DNA of 15,227 nucleotides from CAYUJH01 sp964394585 (GTDB lineage Bacteria > Bacteroidota > Bacteroidia > Cytophagales > Flammeovirgaceae). Under the pieces are notes generated by a model that was not told the origin of the DNA, ran no database searches, and saw only the letters and a program-made list of their open reading frames with translations. This document shows, piece by piece, positions 1 to 7,927 of the stretch (positions are counted from its first letter, which is position 1; each line of letters starts with the position of its first letter). A program made the translations under genes and the position numbers. Location of the stretch: positions 1-15,227 of the forward strand of contig CAYMYI010000104.1 of NCBI GenBank assembly GCA_964394585.1. The letters are read 5' to 3'.

Positions 1-2
1 TT

Positions 3-3000
3 TCCCCCTGATTCATCTGTGTTGGTAATTCCATCATTATCTGCATCAATATCTAATGGATCGAGAATATTATCTATATCTTTATCTATTGGAGATAATG
101 CCTGTGGACAGGAAGTTCCGTCATTTGAAGTGGTAGCATCAGTAGGACCAAGATAATTAGCGGTAGGAGAAGATGTAGTGTAATCAGAGATGCTATATAA
201 TTGTCCAACATTGTTGGCAAAGTACATATTGTTACTAAGATCGGTAAATGCTGCACCAAAGCCTTCAGGCAGGTTAGCTGCGAATCCAGATACAACAACT
301 CTTGAACGATTCAGAGTAGTCAAATCCCAAATGAACATTCCAGTCTGACCCGAAGCATCCGTATCTCTCTCTAAACCATAAGCCACTTGATTAATAATAA
401 CTATGTCGGCAATACCATTTGGTGAAGGAACGATTCCGGACCATGAAAATGTTTCGGGAGTAATTGTTGCTGAAGCATTGGCAGGGAGAGTGCTCAGGTC
501 TGGTATTCTAATAAGCGTTGTTCGATCACTAGGATTAACTGCCCAGAGTGCATCATTTGCGTCAACATCCGCCGCAATGACATTCCCCGAAATGTCAACA
601 TTACCAAGGTTTTGTAGGCTTCCATCAGCTAAAATGCGCATCAAATCACGAGGGTCAAACAAATCGGATGGTCCGTCAATTCGGTCTATGGCGTACATCA
701 ATCTATCTTGAATATTGAAGCCCAGTGCATTATATTCAGGTTCATTGTTAAGTCCTGCACCATAAGAACCTGTAAGTGGTTGGTAAGGGCGCAACTCTCC
801 AGAAATTACTTGATAGAATAATGGCTCACAACTAAAACAGGTAGCAGCAGGAGAAATATCTAGCGTAGCACTTAGCGGAGAAACAGGGGGATTGCCATCT
901 ATTGCTGTAATTGTAATCGTGGTATTCCCTATATTATTCAAGTTAGCTCCCGATACCGAAAAAACTCCAGTTCCGTTCGCATCAGTGGTTACGCTAGCTG
1001 TAGCTCCCGAGACTGTATTAGGTGCACCTAAGTCGAAGGTTAAAGTACTCGTGGTATTCGCTGCTAATCCTTCAATAGTTATGAAAGCATCATTGTTTTG
1101 ACAGGAAACAACGGGGGTGGTTAATGCAAGTGGATTAGCTGTTGCTCTTATTGTAAATGTGTAAGGGTTTTCGTCCGAGTCGTCATTAGCGATCGAAATG
1201 GTAGCGGAAAATGTACCTGGTGTCGCTGTAGTAAAGGTCACAATGAAAGATGTAGTTGCCCCACTACTTAGTGTTGTGGTAGGTGGTTGTGTGGTAATAG
1301 TAAATTGTGGATTGTCTGAAGTTACTGGGGGAGTTAAAGTAATATTTCCCGTACCAATATTTGAAATTTCAAAGGTTTGTGTAGCGGTTGTAGAAACGGT
1401 AACTAGTCCAAAGTCTGTCCCATCCGCTGTAGTAGCATCAGCTAATACAGAACCATCCTCAATCGTATTTCCATTTCCTTCTACATCAATTTCGGGTGTA
1501 GTCAAAATACATATTGTGGTGGTAGCAACTGGGGTTGCAGCACCAGCAGCTATGGATGCAGCATCATTAAGCGATATGGTTACAGAACGATTAGTGGTAT
1601 TAGGAGATCCAATACTGTTATCATACACGATTTGCTGTAAAGCGGTCTCATAATCATCATAACTTGGGCTGCCTGAAGTTGTTGATAGCGTAATTACTCC
1701 TGTTGATTGGTTATATGCTGATGCTGTAATTCCTGCAGGTAACGTTCCAGATACACTTAACGATTCATTTCCATCACCATCAGGGCGATTGGTGAGCGTA
1801 ATGGTTGCCGACTGAATTTGATCATTATCTAAATCATTGACCAGTACATCACCATCAGCAATAGGCACAGCTGTACCCCCTGCTGCAAAACAGGTATTGT
1901 AATCTATCCCTGGTTCATTTCCATCCAAATCCACTGTGGGACAGTTGTTCAGTCCTGTAGTTTGGGTAACTAAATTATTGGTGTAATCACACTCGATGAA
2001 GCCTGTATTTTGATTTTCTAAATCAACCAAATTAAATGTTGTGCCTATAGGGTTGCCTACCCCTGCCCCAAAACTTCCGTCATCATTTAAAATGATAGTC
2101 ATATCGAAGTTGATATTTTCGTAGGCACTCAGATTAATATTGAAGGTATGTGTAGCACGTTGTCCAACAGCAATAGCTGCTCCAAAGGGTACGCTAGCAA
2201 GGAGAATAGCATTCGGATTTGTGGTTGGATCGCCATCGTAAAAGGATATCGGCATACCTTCTGGGCTGTTGCCCGCACCGGGATTAAACATTTCAATTTC
2301 TACTTCGGCCACTTTACAGTTTGCCGTATTATCGAAAGAAATTTGGGCGGCCTCTGAGGTAAGATCGGGTTTTGAACCAAAGTAATCCATAGAAAGGACA
2401 TACTGGTATTCACTTGGCACTAAGCCTGAGCTAACTTGCACGGTAATAGTTCGTTTATCTGCCGAAAGGTTAAAACTCATGTCATAATGCTCATTGCCTC
2501 CACCTGCGTCTTGGCCGACACTTCCCGCAAACTTAACCACACTGGTATTATCAAGTGGTAAATTGGCAAAGGCAACATTATCGTCTCTGCGATTCCCACT
2601 AGAAAAACCCACTTGTTGAAAGTAATACCCATTGGCGGTTTCTGAATTAAGGTCAATGATTGCATAAGCCTGGGCCGCATTTTCATTGTCTATCGTATTT
2701 GTATTATTGGCATTGCCCGCCATGTTGAAGAAAATAAACTCTGTACCTGCAGGAATGGTAAAGTCGCTTGTTGTTCCCCCACTTAATATATTTGAACCAT
2801 CTACTGAGCCATTACTTCCCGTTCCTTCTGCCATAAAAAGAATCTCAGAGTCAATGAACTCTGAACCCATCGGCTCATTGATTCGCCGAAAATGTTCAAT
2901 CACATATACATCCTCAAAATCTTCAGCATAGCCCGCGTCACGTTCAATAATTAGGTTTCCACCAGAAATGTAAATACGAGGTTCGTACATTCCTACATCG

Positions 3001-4031
3001 CCGTTACCTCCTGTTCCTGTTTCATTACCCGTAATATCTCCAATAGCAGCTCCCGCCTGAATAACGGTCTGTGTATTATTAGAAAGATCATGATCACGGA
3101 TTACATAAGTAGAATGATGATCTGCATCTCCTCCGTTAGCTACAGTAATATAACCATTCAATATGCCAGCTGTACCTTGGTCTAGATCAATAGAAAAGCG
3201 CAAGTTCATGAATCCTTCATCGGCTCCACCAGGTGATCCTCCAGGACCTTCAATTGCCCCGACACCTTTTGCGGTCACTGTGATAATGCTTGTACTTGCA
3301 GGAATGGCAATAGAAATATCAGTATTAGCAGCAGCCGTACCATCATCTACAAATAAGTTATTAAATCCGTTAGCGAGCATAGAAGTTATATTAGCAGAGG
3401 TAAACTCTACCACATACGAGCTTTGTATGTTCGTGTTTGTTTCAGTAATTGTAAGTACTCCTCCACTTACTGAAAACACTAAATCGTTTAGAGTGGGTGT
3501 ATTATCATGCCCTGCCAAGGCACCTGTAGTCACATTTGCTCCAAAAGCAACATCCCGCCAGCCAAAAACTTGCGTTCCGCTACCATTTGTAGATGTATTA
3601 TCAGCAAAGTTCAGATACCCAGAAGAGGTTTGTAGCGTGAGGTCTAATACTGCTCCTACTGAAATAAAATCCTCATCACAGTCGCCAGCACATCCTCCGA
3701 CATTTCCATCATCGACAGATGTGATATAAACCAATGCACGATTTGCCCCTGCTGGAATCGTGAAAGTAGCAGGGGTGGTAACGCCTTCTCCCCGGTAGGC
3801 AACCTCTGTGGCGATAATATCACCACGTTTTCCACCCGTTGGACTACAGTTACTTGAAAAGTCAAAAGCAGGACAGGCAGTAAGGTTACCCGCACAATCG
3901 CCATCAAAACAGTCAATGAGTCCATCTCCGTCGTTGTCTATGCCATCACCGCAATCTCCGGGATTTAGTTCTTGGGCAAGAAGATTGAAGGAAAACAGCA
4001 TACCAATTAAAACTAAGCAAACTTTTTTCAT
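3..4031 (-). CDS. Secreted mosaic surface protein, N-terminal 1343 residues (C-terminus beyond left edge)
   Basis: The frame is open from an ATG at 4031 to the left edge with no stop seen. Residues 1-19 form a signal peptide (MKKVCLVLIGMLFSFNLLA, cleaved before QE). Residues 25-46 carry a DGIDNDGDGLIDC-type acidic, probably calcium-binding motif. Two regions, starting near residues 93 and 426, each open with F-TIPAG and may be related beta modules. Residues ~569-700 look CARDB-like, and ~724-840 resemble a cadherin/VCBS-like module. Residues ~845-960 fit a choice-of-anchor D (ASPM/SPD2/Hydin-like) domain, with TFEISNIGTGNITL and FTATTPGTFSATI. Residues ~1063-1290 resemble a DUF6923-type propeller-like domain (FYQVISGELRPY, MYAIDRIDGP). 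Residues ~1313-1343 hold TSP3-like DxDxDG repeats. This layout is typical of large Bacteroidota adhesin-like proteins, often T9SS cargo, but no sorting domain is visible because the end is missing. The family assignments are from motif recognition. No catalytic motif was seen. Confidence 0.85.
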   Translation of the reverse strand, partial: MKKVCLVLIGMLFSFNLLAQELNPGDCGDGIDNDGDGLIDCFDGDCAGNLTACPAFDFSSNCSPTGGKRGDIIATEVAYRGEGVTTPATFTIPAGANRALVYITSVDDGNVGGCAGDCDEDFISVGAVLDLTLQTSSGYLNFADNTSTNGSGTQVFGWRDVAFGANVTTGALAGHDNTPTLNDLVFSVSGGVLTITETNTNIQSSYVVEFTSANITSMLANGFNNLFVDDGTAAANTDISIAIPASTSIITVTAKGVGAIEGPGGSPGGADEGFMNLRFSIDLDQGTAGILNGYITVANGGDADHHSTYVIRDHDLSNNTQTVIQAGAAIGDITGNETGTGGNGDVGMYEPRIYISGGNLIIERDAGYAEDFEDVYVIEHFRRINEPMGSEFIDSEILFMAEGTGSNGSVDGSNILSGGTTSDFTIPAGTEFIFFNMAGNANNTNTIDNENAAQAYAIIDLNSETANGYYFQQVGFSSGNRRDDNVAFANLPLDNTSVVKFAGSVGQDAGGGNEHYDMSFNLSADKRTITVQVSSGLVPSEYQYVLSMDYFGSKPDLTSEAAQISFDNTANCKVAEVEIEMFNPGAGNSPEGMPISFYDGDPTTNPNAILLASVPFGAAIAVGQRATHTFNINLSAYENINFDMTIILNDDGSFGAGVGNPIGTTFNLVDLENQNTGFIECDYTNNLVTQTTGLNNCPTVDLDGNEPGIDYNTCFAAGGTAVPIADGDVLVNDLDNDQIQSATITLTNRPDGDGNESLSVSGTLPAGITASAYNQSTGVITLSTTSGSPSYDDYETALQQIVYDNSIGSPNTTNRSVTISLNDAASIAAGAATPVATTTICILTTPEIDVEGNGNTIEDGSVLADATTADGTDFGLVTVSTTATQTFEISNIGTGNITLTPPVTSDNPQFTITTQPPTTTLSSGATTSFIVTFTTATPGTFSATISIANDDSDENPYTFTIRATANPLALTTPVVSCQNNDAFITIEGLAANTTSTLTFDLGAPNTVSGATASVTTDANGTGVFSVSGANLNNIGNTTITITAIDGNPPVSPLSATLDISPAATCFSCEPLFYQVISGELRPYQPLTGSYGAGLNNEPEYNALGFNIQDRLMYAIDRIDGPSDLFDPRDLMRILADGSLQNLGNVDISGNVIAADVDANDALWAVNPSDRTTLIRIPDLSTLPANASATITPETFSWSGIVPSPNGIADIVIINQVAYGLERDTDASGQTGMFIWDLTTLNRSRVVVSGFAANLPEGFGAAFTDLSNNMYFANNVGQLYSISDYTTSSPTANYLGPTDATTSNDGTSCPQALSPIDKDIDNILDPLDIDADNDGITNTDESGG

Positions 4032-4311
4032 GATAAATTATTATAAATCCCGCAATAAATTCAATTAAATTTTTACTAAATAATTCTGAGTGTACGTAGT
4101 TAGTCTTAATTTCACAGATGCTGTTTAGATAACGAATAAAGTAGCTCTAAAAAGTTAAAAGGAACATGATTCTGATTAGAATGCGAAACTAATAAAGACA
4201 TTTCAATTTATAGATAATTAATAATCAATAATTTAAATATTTAATTAATTGTTGTTGGGAATAATAGGAGTGTAAGCTTTTCCCAAAACCGAACTGTTTA
4301 AAAGTTGAAAA

Positions 4312-4326
4312 TGTAACTTAGTTACA
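4312..4326. repeat. Short inverted repeat, possible weak terminator
   Basis: The sequence TGTAAC-TTA-GTTACA is a perfect 6-bp dyad with a 3-nt loop. Read on the minus strand it is followed by TTTT, so it could act as a weak terminator about 135 nt beyond the ACMSD stop. The stem is short and AT-rich, so a protein-binding palindrome or chance occurrence is equally possible. Confidence 0.3.
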
Positions 4327-4414
4327 AAAAGAGCTGTGAGGGCGGGCTAGTTCACTTTGTCAACTTCAAGTAAAATTGTTAAATGAATATTTACTGACCC
4401 ATTATTCTTGCCTC

Positions 4415-4435
4415 CTGTTGCAGGGAGTACAACAG
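4415..4435. repeat. Short inverted repeat downstream of ACMSD
   Basis: CTGTTG and CAACAG form a 6-bp dyad around a 9-nt loop, starting 25 bases beyond the ACMSD stop on the minus strand. No U-tract follows it, so it is not a standard intrinsic terminator. It is recorded only because no other hairpin lies near this gene end. Confidence 0.25.
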
Positions 4436-4459
4436 AATTCCCCCCCCTTTTCTCTACTT

Positions 4460-5497
4460 TCAATCCCACCGAGAGGCGATAGCAAACTGTTCTTTAGGAA
4501 TACCAAGCCAATTGAGGGCATTTTCCCCTAATAATTTCGCTTTCCGCTCTTGCGTATAATCCATGCTGTGGATGAGTTTCCCCGGTTCTAGTTCGCCCAA
4601 GGGGAAGGGGTAATCGGTGCCTAAGGCTATCTTATCTTCTCCCATCAGGTTCACCACATAATCGAGTACGTGAGGGTCATGAACGAGGGAATCGAGGTAG
4701 AACTTCCCTACGTAGTTCCTCGGGTCTACTGGGTTATCTACGGCGCATAAATCGGGGCGAACGTTAAACCCATGCTGAATCCGCCCGATAGTTGCCGGAA
4801 ACGAACCTCCTCCATGCGCAAAGGCTACCCGTAGTTTGGGAAGTCGCTCGAAAACCCCGCCGAAAATCATTGAACAAACGGCAAGGCTGGTTTCGGCGGG
4901 CATGCCTACTAGCCAAGGAAGCCAATATTTCGGCATTTTTTTCTGCCCCATCATATCCCAAGGGTGGATGAACACTGCTGCGCCCAACTCTTCGGCAGCT
5001 TGGAAAATAGGGAACAACTCGGGGGCATCTAAATTCCAGTGGTTTACATGCGAGCCAATCTGCACCCCTGCCAAGCCTAGCTCGTTTACGCAGCGTTCCA
5101 TTTCTTGGATAGCGAGTTTAGGAGCTTGCATAGGCAAAGTGCCTAGCCCCACAAACCGATCGGGAAACTCTTGCACAATGCCGGCAATGTGGTCGTTCAA
5201 TATTTGCGAGAGGTCGAGGGTATCGGAAGGGCGTGCCCAATAGCTAAACATTACTGGTACGGTCGAAAGCACCTGCACATCTACTTGGCTGTGGCTGCAC
5301 TCTTTCATGCGTACTTCGGGATCCCAGCAATTATGTTGAATTTCGCGGAAAAACTGGTTGTCCATCATCATTCGGGCGCAACAGGGCTTATGGTGCTCGA
5401 GCCGGATGAACCCTCCATACCCATAGCGTTCGCGTAAGTCGGGCCAAGTTTCGGGTAAAATATGCGTATGTATATCGATGGTAAAGATGTTATCCAT
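4460..5497 (-). CDS. ACMSD: 2-amino-3-carboxymuconate-6-semialdehyde decarboxylase (ACMSD), amidohydrolase superfamily
   Basis: This metal-dependent decarboxylase converts 2-amino-3-carboxymuconate-6-semialdehyde (ACMS) to 2-aminomuconate semialdehyde in the kynurenine/3-hydroxyanthranilate route. It diverts carbon away from quinolinate and NAD synthesis. The 345-residue protein is full length for the family and reads through with no break. Expected metal ligands are present: H10 and H12 in DIHTHILP, H178 in FIHPWD and D295 in GTDYPFPLGE. The active-site H228 (AHGGG), the substrate carboxylate-binding R51 and R239 (the latter contributed by the dimer partner in known structures) are also in place. 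NCWDPEVR, STVPVMFSYWA, VGLGTLPMQAP, YWLPWLVGMPAE and DYPFPLGELEPGKLI closely match my memory of human ACMSD, with a constant 4-residue offset. The gene starts 35 bp after the stop of the helical-repeat gene and is probably its operon partner. No other kynurenine-pathway gene is in view. Bacterial equivalents are sometimes called nbaD. Confidence 0.95.
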   Translation of the reverse strand: MDNIFTIDIHTHILPETWPDLRERYGYGGFIRLEHHKPCCARMMMDNQFFREIQHNCWDPEVRMKECSHSQVDVQVLSTVPVMFSYWARPSDTLDLSQILNDHIAGIVQEFPDRFVGLGTLPMQAPKLAIQEMERCVNELGLAGVQIGSHVNHWNLDAPELFPIFQAAEELGAAVFIHPWDMMGQKKMPKYWLPWLVGMPAETSLAVCSMIFGGVFERLPKLRVAFAHGGGSFPATIGRIQHGFNVRPDLCAVDNPVDPRNYVGKFYLDSLVHDPHVLDYVVNLMGEDKIALGTDYPFPLGELEPGKLIHSMDYTQERKAKLLGENALNWLGIPKEQFAIASRWD

Positions 5498-5532
5498 AAT
5501 GTATGGTGATTGGGTATGTACGAGCAGTTCGG

Positions 5533-6378
5533 CTACAATACAGAGCCTAATAAAAGTAAAATCAATAAAATGAATGCTAACATGCCAATCAAGCCGTACG
5601 GTATCTTTTTGGCAGGAGAGCCAGGAATTGTAGCGCTTTCCGTAGTAGGCTCAGCCTTTGGCGAAGATGCCTCCTTTTGGTAGCGTTCCTGTAGCAACGT
5701 ATGAAAATCGTAGGCGGCAAAATCGTCGGGGTATTGCGCCATAAGTGCGGCGGCTTGCTGCAAGAGCATTTCTTTTTCAGGGATAGGAGCAACTTGCCAT
5801 TGTCGGTTTAACTGTTTAATCCGTTTTCGAACGGTAATCGCAGTGTTTGCCGCCGTTTGGTATGTCCTCTTCGGTGCATCGCGGAGGTACGCTTCATAGG
5901 CTTCGAGGGTATCCGTTTGAGTCGTAATTTTCCAAAGGCGGTCGTCTTCAGTTTGCCGCAGATTATCTTCTAGCGCTTTCGCCTCGGGTGCATACTCGCT
6001 ATCCGGGAATTTGTGTAAAAACTGTTCTACAGCGGCTAGACTTCCTTCTTGCCGACTTTTTGCCCATGCCTGCTCTTCTTTGCCGATTTCAGTAAGTTGT
6101 TTGAGCCGTTCGCTTGCCATTTCAGCATAGCGGCCTTGTGGATATGCGGAAAGATATTGTTGAAAAGCACTTGGCATTTCTTCGAGCAAAGCATGCTCCC
6201 AAAGGCTATCTTCTTTCGCAAGGGATAGCTGCTGCAATGCCTGTTGGGCGCTTTCTACAAAAAGCCCCTGCGGGAAAGTGGCAAGATATGCCTGATAGGC
6301 AAGCTCCGTATCGGTTTGTTTTGCCTTAAACCACTCAGCGGCATCTTCTTCTTGGGTATGTTTTGAGTCGTTATTCAT
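5533..6378 (-). CDS. Tail-anchored helical-repeat (TPR-like) protein, unknown function
   Basis: I do not recognise a named family. The protein has 281 residues from the ATG at 6378. Residues ~12-190 contain four repeats of about 44 residues, each with a Trp near the start, then an A-(Y/F/V)-x-x-(Y/F)-L core (AYQAYL, AFQQYL, AVEQFL, AYEAYL), mostly followed by a P-x-G/S turn and an alanine-rich helix. This resembles TPR/BamD-like helical hairpins. A linker rich in Pro, Ser, Thr and Glu (~235-256) leads to KK and one hydrophobic segment at 259-281 that ends the protein. There is no signal peptide, so the repeats probably face the cytoplasm with a C-terminal membrane tail. An in-frame extension to a TTG at 6426 or ATG at 6423 exists. 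I prefer 6378 because the candidate promoter would put the transcript start near 6428, leaving almost no leader for the upstream starts, and the extension lacks family-like sequence. A scaffold or adaptor role is inference. Confidence 0.8.
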   Translation of the reverse strand: MNNDSKHTQEEDAAEWFKAKQTDTELAYQAYLATFPQGLFVESAQQALQQLSLAKEDSLWEHALLEEMPSAFQQYLSAYPQGRYAEMASERLKQLTEIGKEEQAWAKSRQEGSLAAVEQFLHKFPDSEYAPEAKALEDNLRQTEDDRLWKITTQTDTLEAYEAYLRDAPKRTYQTAANTAITVRKRIKQLNRQWQVAPIPEKEMLLQQAAALMAQYPDDFAAYDFHTLLQERYQKEASSPKAEPTTESATIPGSPAKKIPYGLIGMLAFILLILLLLGSVL

Positions 6379-6433
6379 ACGTCCGTTCTTGTAATAGGGT
6401 ACTCTCTTAAATATCCACACCATCAACCATCTT

Positions 6434-6464
6434 TAAAATTACGGCGAATTGCCTTATATGGCAA
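6434..6464 (-). promoter_or_regulatory. Candidate Bacteroidota-type promoter for the helical-repeat/ACMSD pair
   Basis: On the minus strand TTG (6464-6462) is followed, after 20 nt, by TAATTTTA (6441-6434). This fits the Bacteroidota primary-sigma consensus of TTG, about 19 nt, then TAnnTTTG, with one mismatch at the last base. Transcription would start near 6428, about 50 nt before the preferred ATG. It sits just downstream of the terminator of the preceding gene, which makes a fresh promoter here plausible. Confidence 0.45.
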
Positions 6465-6511
6465 ATCAGAAGGCGTATGTTCGAAGTTTTCCGTACCTAG
6501 AATAGGGCATA

Positions 6512-6559
6512 AAAAAGCTAACTACTTATGGAGATAGCCTCCAAAGAAGTTAGCTTTTT
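6512..6559 (-). terminator. Intrinsic terminator after the DUF2911 gene
   Basis: AAAAAGCTAACT (6512-6523) pairs perfectly with AGTTAGCTTTTT (6548-6559). Extra pairing inside the loop (GGAG with CTCC) would extend the stem. On the minus strand the hairpin is followed by a six-T tract, 12 bp past the DUF2911 stop. It also looks usable in the other direction, but no plus-strand gene ends here. Confidence 0.8.
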
Positions 6560-6570
6560 GTTGAAGTGTA

Positions 6571-7719
6571 CTAGTTGATATCTTGCCCCTGTCTCAATTT
6601 TTCAATCGCTGCTTCGAGGCTCGTTTTGTTGCGTTCGTCGGGTGCATTTTCTAGTGCCAAGCGTGCGTACTTGAGCGCTTTTTTATAATCGCCTAAGGCG
6701 GAGTACCCTCGCGCCAATCCGTAATTAGTCGGCCACTGGTTGGGGTACTTATCGGCATTGAGCTGAAACACATCAAAGGCTTTTTGCTTTTTCCCCTGTA
6801 GCAACAACTGTTGCGCATAGCTATGTACCTGCTGGGGAAGCGCCGTTGGGTGTTCCAACGCTGCATCCATCGCGGCTTCGGCATCCTCGAGGCGACCTAG
6901 TGCCTCGAGTGCACGCGCTTTGGTTTGCAGGGTTGTATAGTTGCGCTGCCCGATAAATGGAGCGCTGATGGCATTTTCTGCCCATTGTAGGGCTTCTTCT
7001 AAGTTGATTTTTTTAGAAATACAAAAATTGACTGCCGACACCCAATTTTGCCAGCTAAACCCTGGGGTGCTTTGTAGCTCTTGGCGAATTTTTGCTAAGT
7101 ACAACTCGTTGATGTTGGGGACTTCAACCCGAAAAGGGACTTGCAGTTCTTCCCACTTTAAGGCACATACCGCATAATTTGGGTAGCGTTCTACGAAATC
7201 GAACGTGAGCCACTCGGTATATTCATTGGCTTCAGTGCGTACCGTTACGCGCAAAGCGTCATCTTCTTCTTGGTAAAAATAACTACCCCATGCCGTCGCA
7301 TTTTTTGAAAAGATGAGGGTCCATTCGTTAGGGTTCACAATGGCATGGAAGCCGTACTCGCCGGCGGGCAGCGGTTTCCCTTCAATCAATACATCGTGCG
7401 ATACAGAAAACACCGTGTTTTCGTTTGCCCCTGCACGCCAAGGCGCTGGGTTTCGCAAGCCAAAGCCCAAATCGTTCAGCCCATAAGGCACCAACTGCCC
7501 CCAAATTTTCCCGCGTCGGTCGGTACCATTGGGTCCGGTAACATCGGGGCTGTTGTAGGTAATCGTTACTTCTACCAACCCAATGTGTTGGGTTACTACC
7601 GATTTTTGGTTATCGCCACTGGGTGGTAGGGTAATGCCCTGTGCTTGGGCAAAATGCATGCTTATCAGCATCATGCCTACCCACACAAAAGCGAATAATG
7701 TAGCATATCTTTTTTGCAT
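6571..7719 (-). CDS. Secreted DUF2911 domain protein with TPR-like C-terminal half
   Basis: The protein has 382 residues from the ATG at 7719. That start places a classic signal peptide at the N-terminus (MQKRYATLFAFVWVGMMLISM..AQA, cleaved near residue 26). An in-frame ATG at 7773 would add 18 residues before it and is less likely. Residues ~29-176 are a DUF2911 domain: V-x-x-x-Y-x-S-P-x-V, GKIWGQLVPYG, PWRAGANENT, the G-x-PLPAGEYG turn and WTLIFSKN..WGSYFY are its hallmarks. Residues ~238-380 form TPR-like helix pairs (ALQWAENAI, ARALEALGRLEDAEAA, GLARGYSALGDYKKALKYARLAL). DUF2911 proteins are common, exported and uncharacterised in Bacteroidota. The periplasm or cell surface is the likely site; no sorting domain or lipobox is seen. 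The gene has its own terminator and runs divergently from the GAF gene. Function is unknown. Confidence 0.9.
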   Translation of the reverse strand: MQKRYATLFAFVWVGMMLISMHFAQAQGITLPPSGDNQKSVVTQHIGLVEVTITYNSPDVTGPNGTDRRGKIWGQLVPYGLNDLGFGLRNPAPWRAGANENTVFSVSHDVLIEGKPLPAGEYGFHAIVNPNEWTLIFSKNATAWGSYFYQEEDDALRVTVRTEANEYTEWLTFDFVERYPNYAVCALKWEELQVPFRVEVPNINELYLAKIRQELQSTPGFSWQNWVSAVNFCISKKINLEEALQWAENAISAPFIGQRNYTTLQTKARALEALGRLEDAEAAMDAALEHPTALPQQVHSYAQQLLLQGKKQKAFDVFQLNADKYPNQWPTNYGLARGYSALGDYKKALKYARLALENAPDERNKTSLEAAIEKLRQGQDIN

Positions 7720-7927
7720 AGTTTCGAAAGTTAAGATGAATAAAAAGAACTCTATCCCTTGCAAGATATGCAAACTTTCTCCATCGTACTGCCTGTTTCG
7801 CAGATGGTACTTACCGTTAAAAGAGGCTAGGTATATCGTGCGAAACTTTTGTATGTCCTCTTTTAGTTACTTACAGTACTGTTGGCATAATGAACTGCCC
7901 GTTACATAACTGATATTTTTTTACATC
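7720..7927. promoter_or_regulatory. Divergent intergenic region with promoters for the DUF2911 and GAF genes
   Basis: These 208 bases separate two divergent starts and must carry both leaders. A possible plus-strand -7 element, AACTTTTG (7844-7851), has one mismatch to TAnnTTTG but no TTG at the right distance. The leader before 7928 is T-rich and has no Shine-Dalgarno sequence, as is usual in Bacteroidota. I cannot place either promoter with confidence. Confidence 0.4.

Larger units (their letters stand above)
4032..4459. other. AT-rich intergenic region between the mosaic surface-protein gene and the ACMSD gene
   Basis: No gene is supported in these 428 bases. The part nearest 4031 is very AT-rich and should contain the promoter and leader of the leftward surface-protein gene, but I found no convincing TTG/TAnnTTTG pair. 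The 12-bp palindrome TTAAATATTTAA lies at 4233-4244. Short dyads at 4312-4326 and 4415-4435 lie downstream of the ACMSD stop and could help end its transcript. An eight-C run lies at 4440-4447, just past that stop. Confidence 0.6.

Noticed and set aside
403..3729. Several plus-strand open frames (403-711, 1198-1653, 3163-3729)
   Set aside because: They lie opposite the open frame of the large minus-strand surface protein. Their sequences are low-complexity mirror translations of Thr/Asn-rich coding DNA with no domain signal.
4032..4260. TAGTTTCG as a -7 element for the surface-protein gene
   Set aside because: It has one mismatch to TAnnTTTG, and the nearest TTG motifs are 12 and 34 nt upstream, neither a workable spacing.
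4440..4447. Eight-C run as a phase-variation tract
   Set aside because: It lies beyond the ACMSD stop and in no visible promoter spacer, so length changes would have no obvious effect.
6379..6426. TTG at 6426 or ATG at 6423 as start of the helical-repeat gene
   Set aside because: The candidate promoter predicts transcription starting near 6428, leaving almost no leader. The extra residues look like translated leader sequence. It remains possible if that promoter is not real.
7720..7773. Upstream ATG at 7773 for the DUF2911 gene
   Set aside because: It would put 18 hydrophobic residues before an already complete signal peptide starting at 7719.
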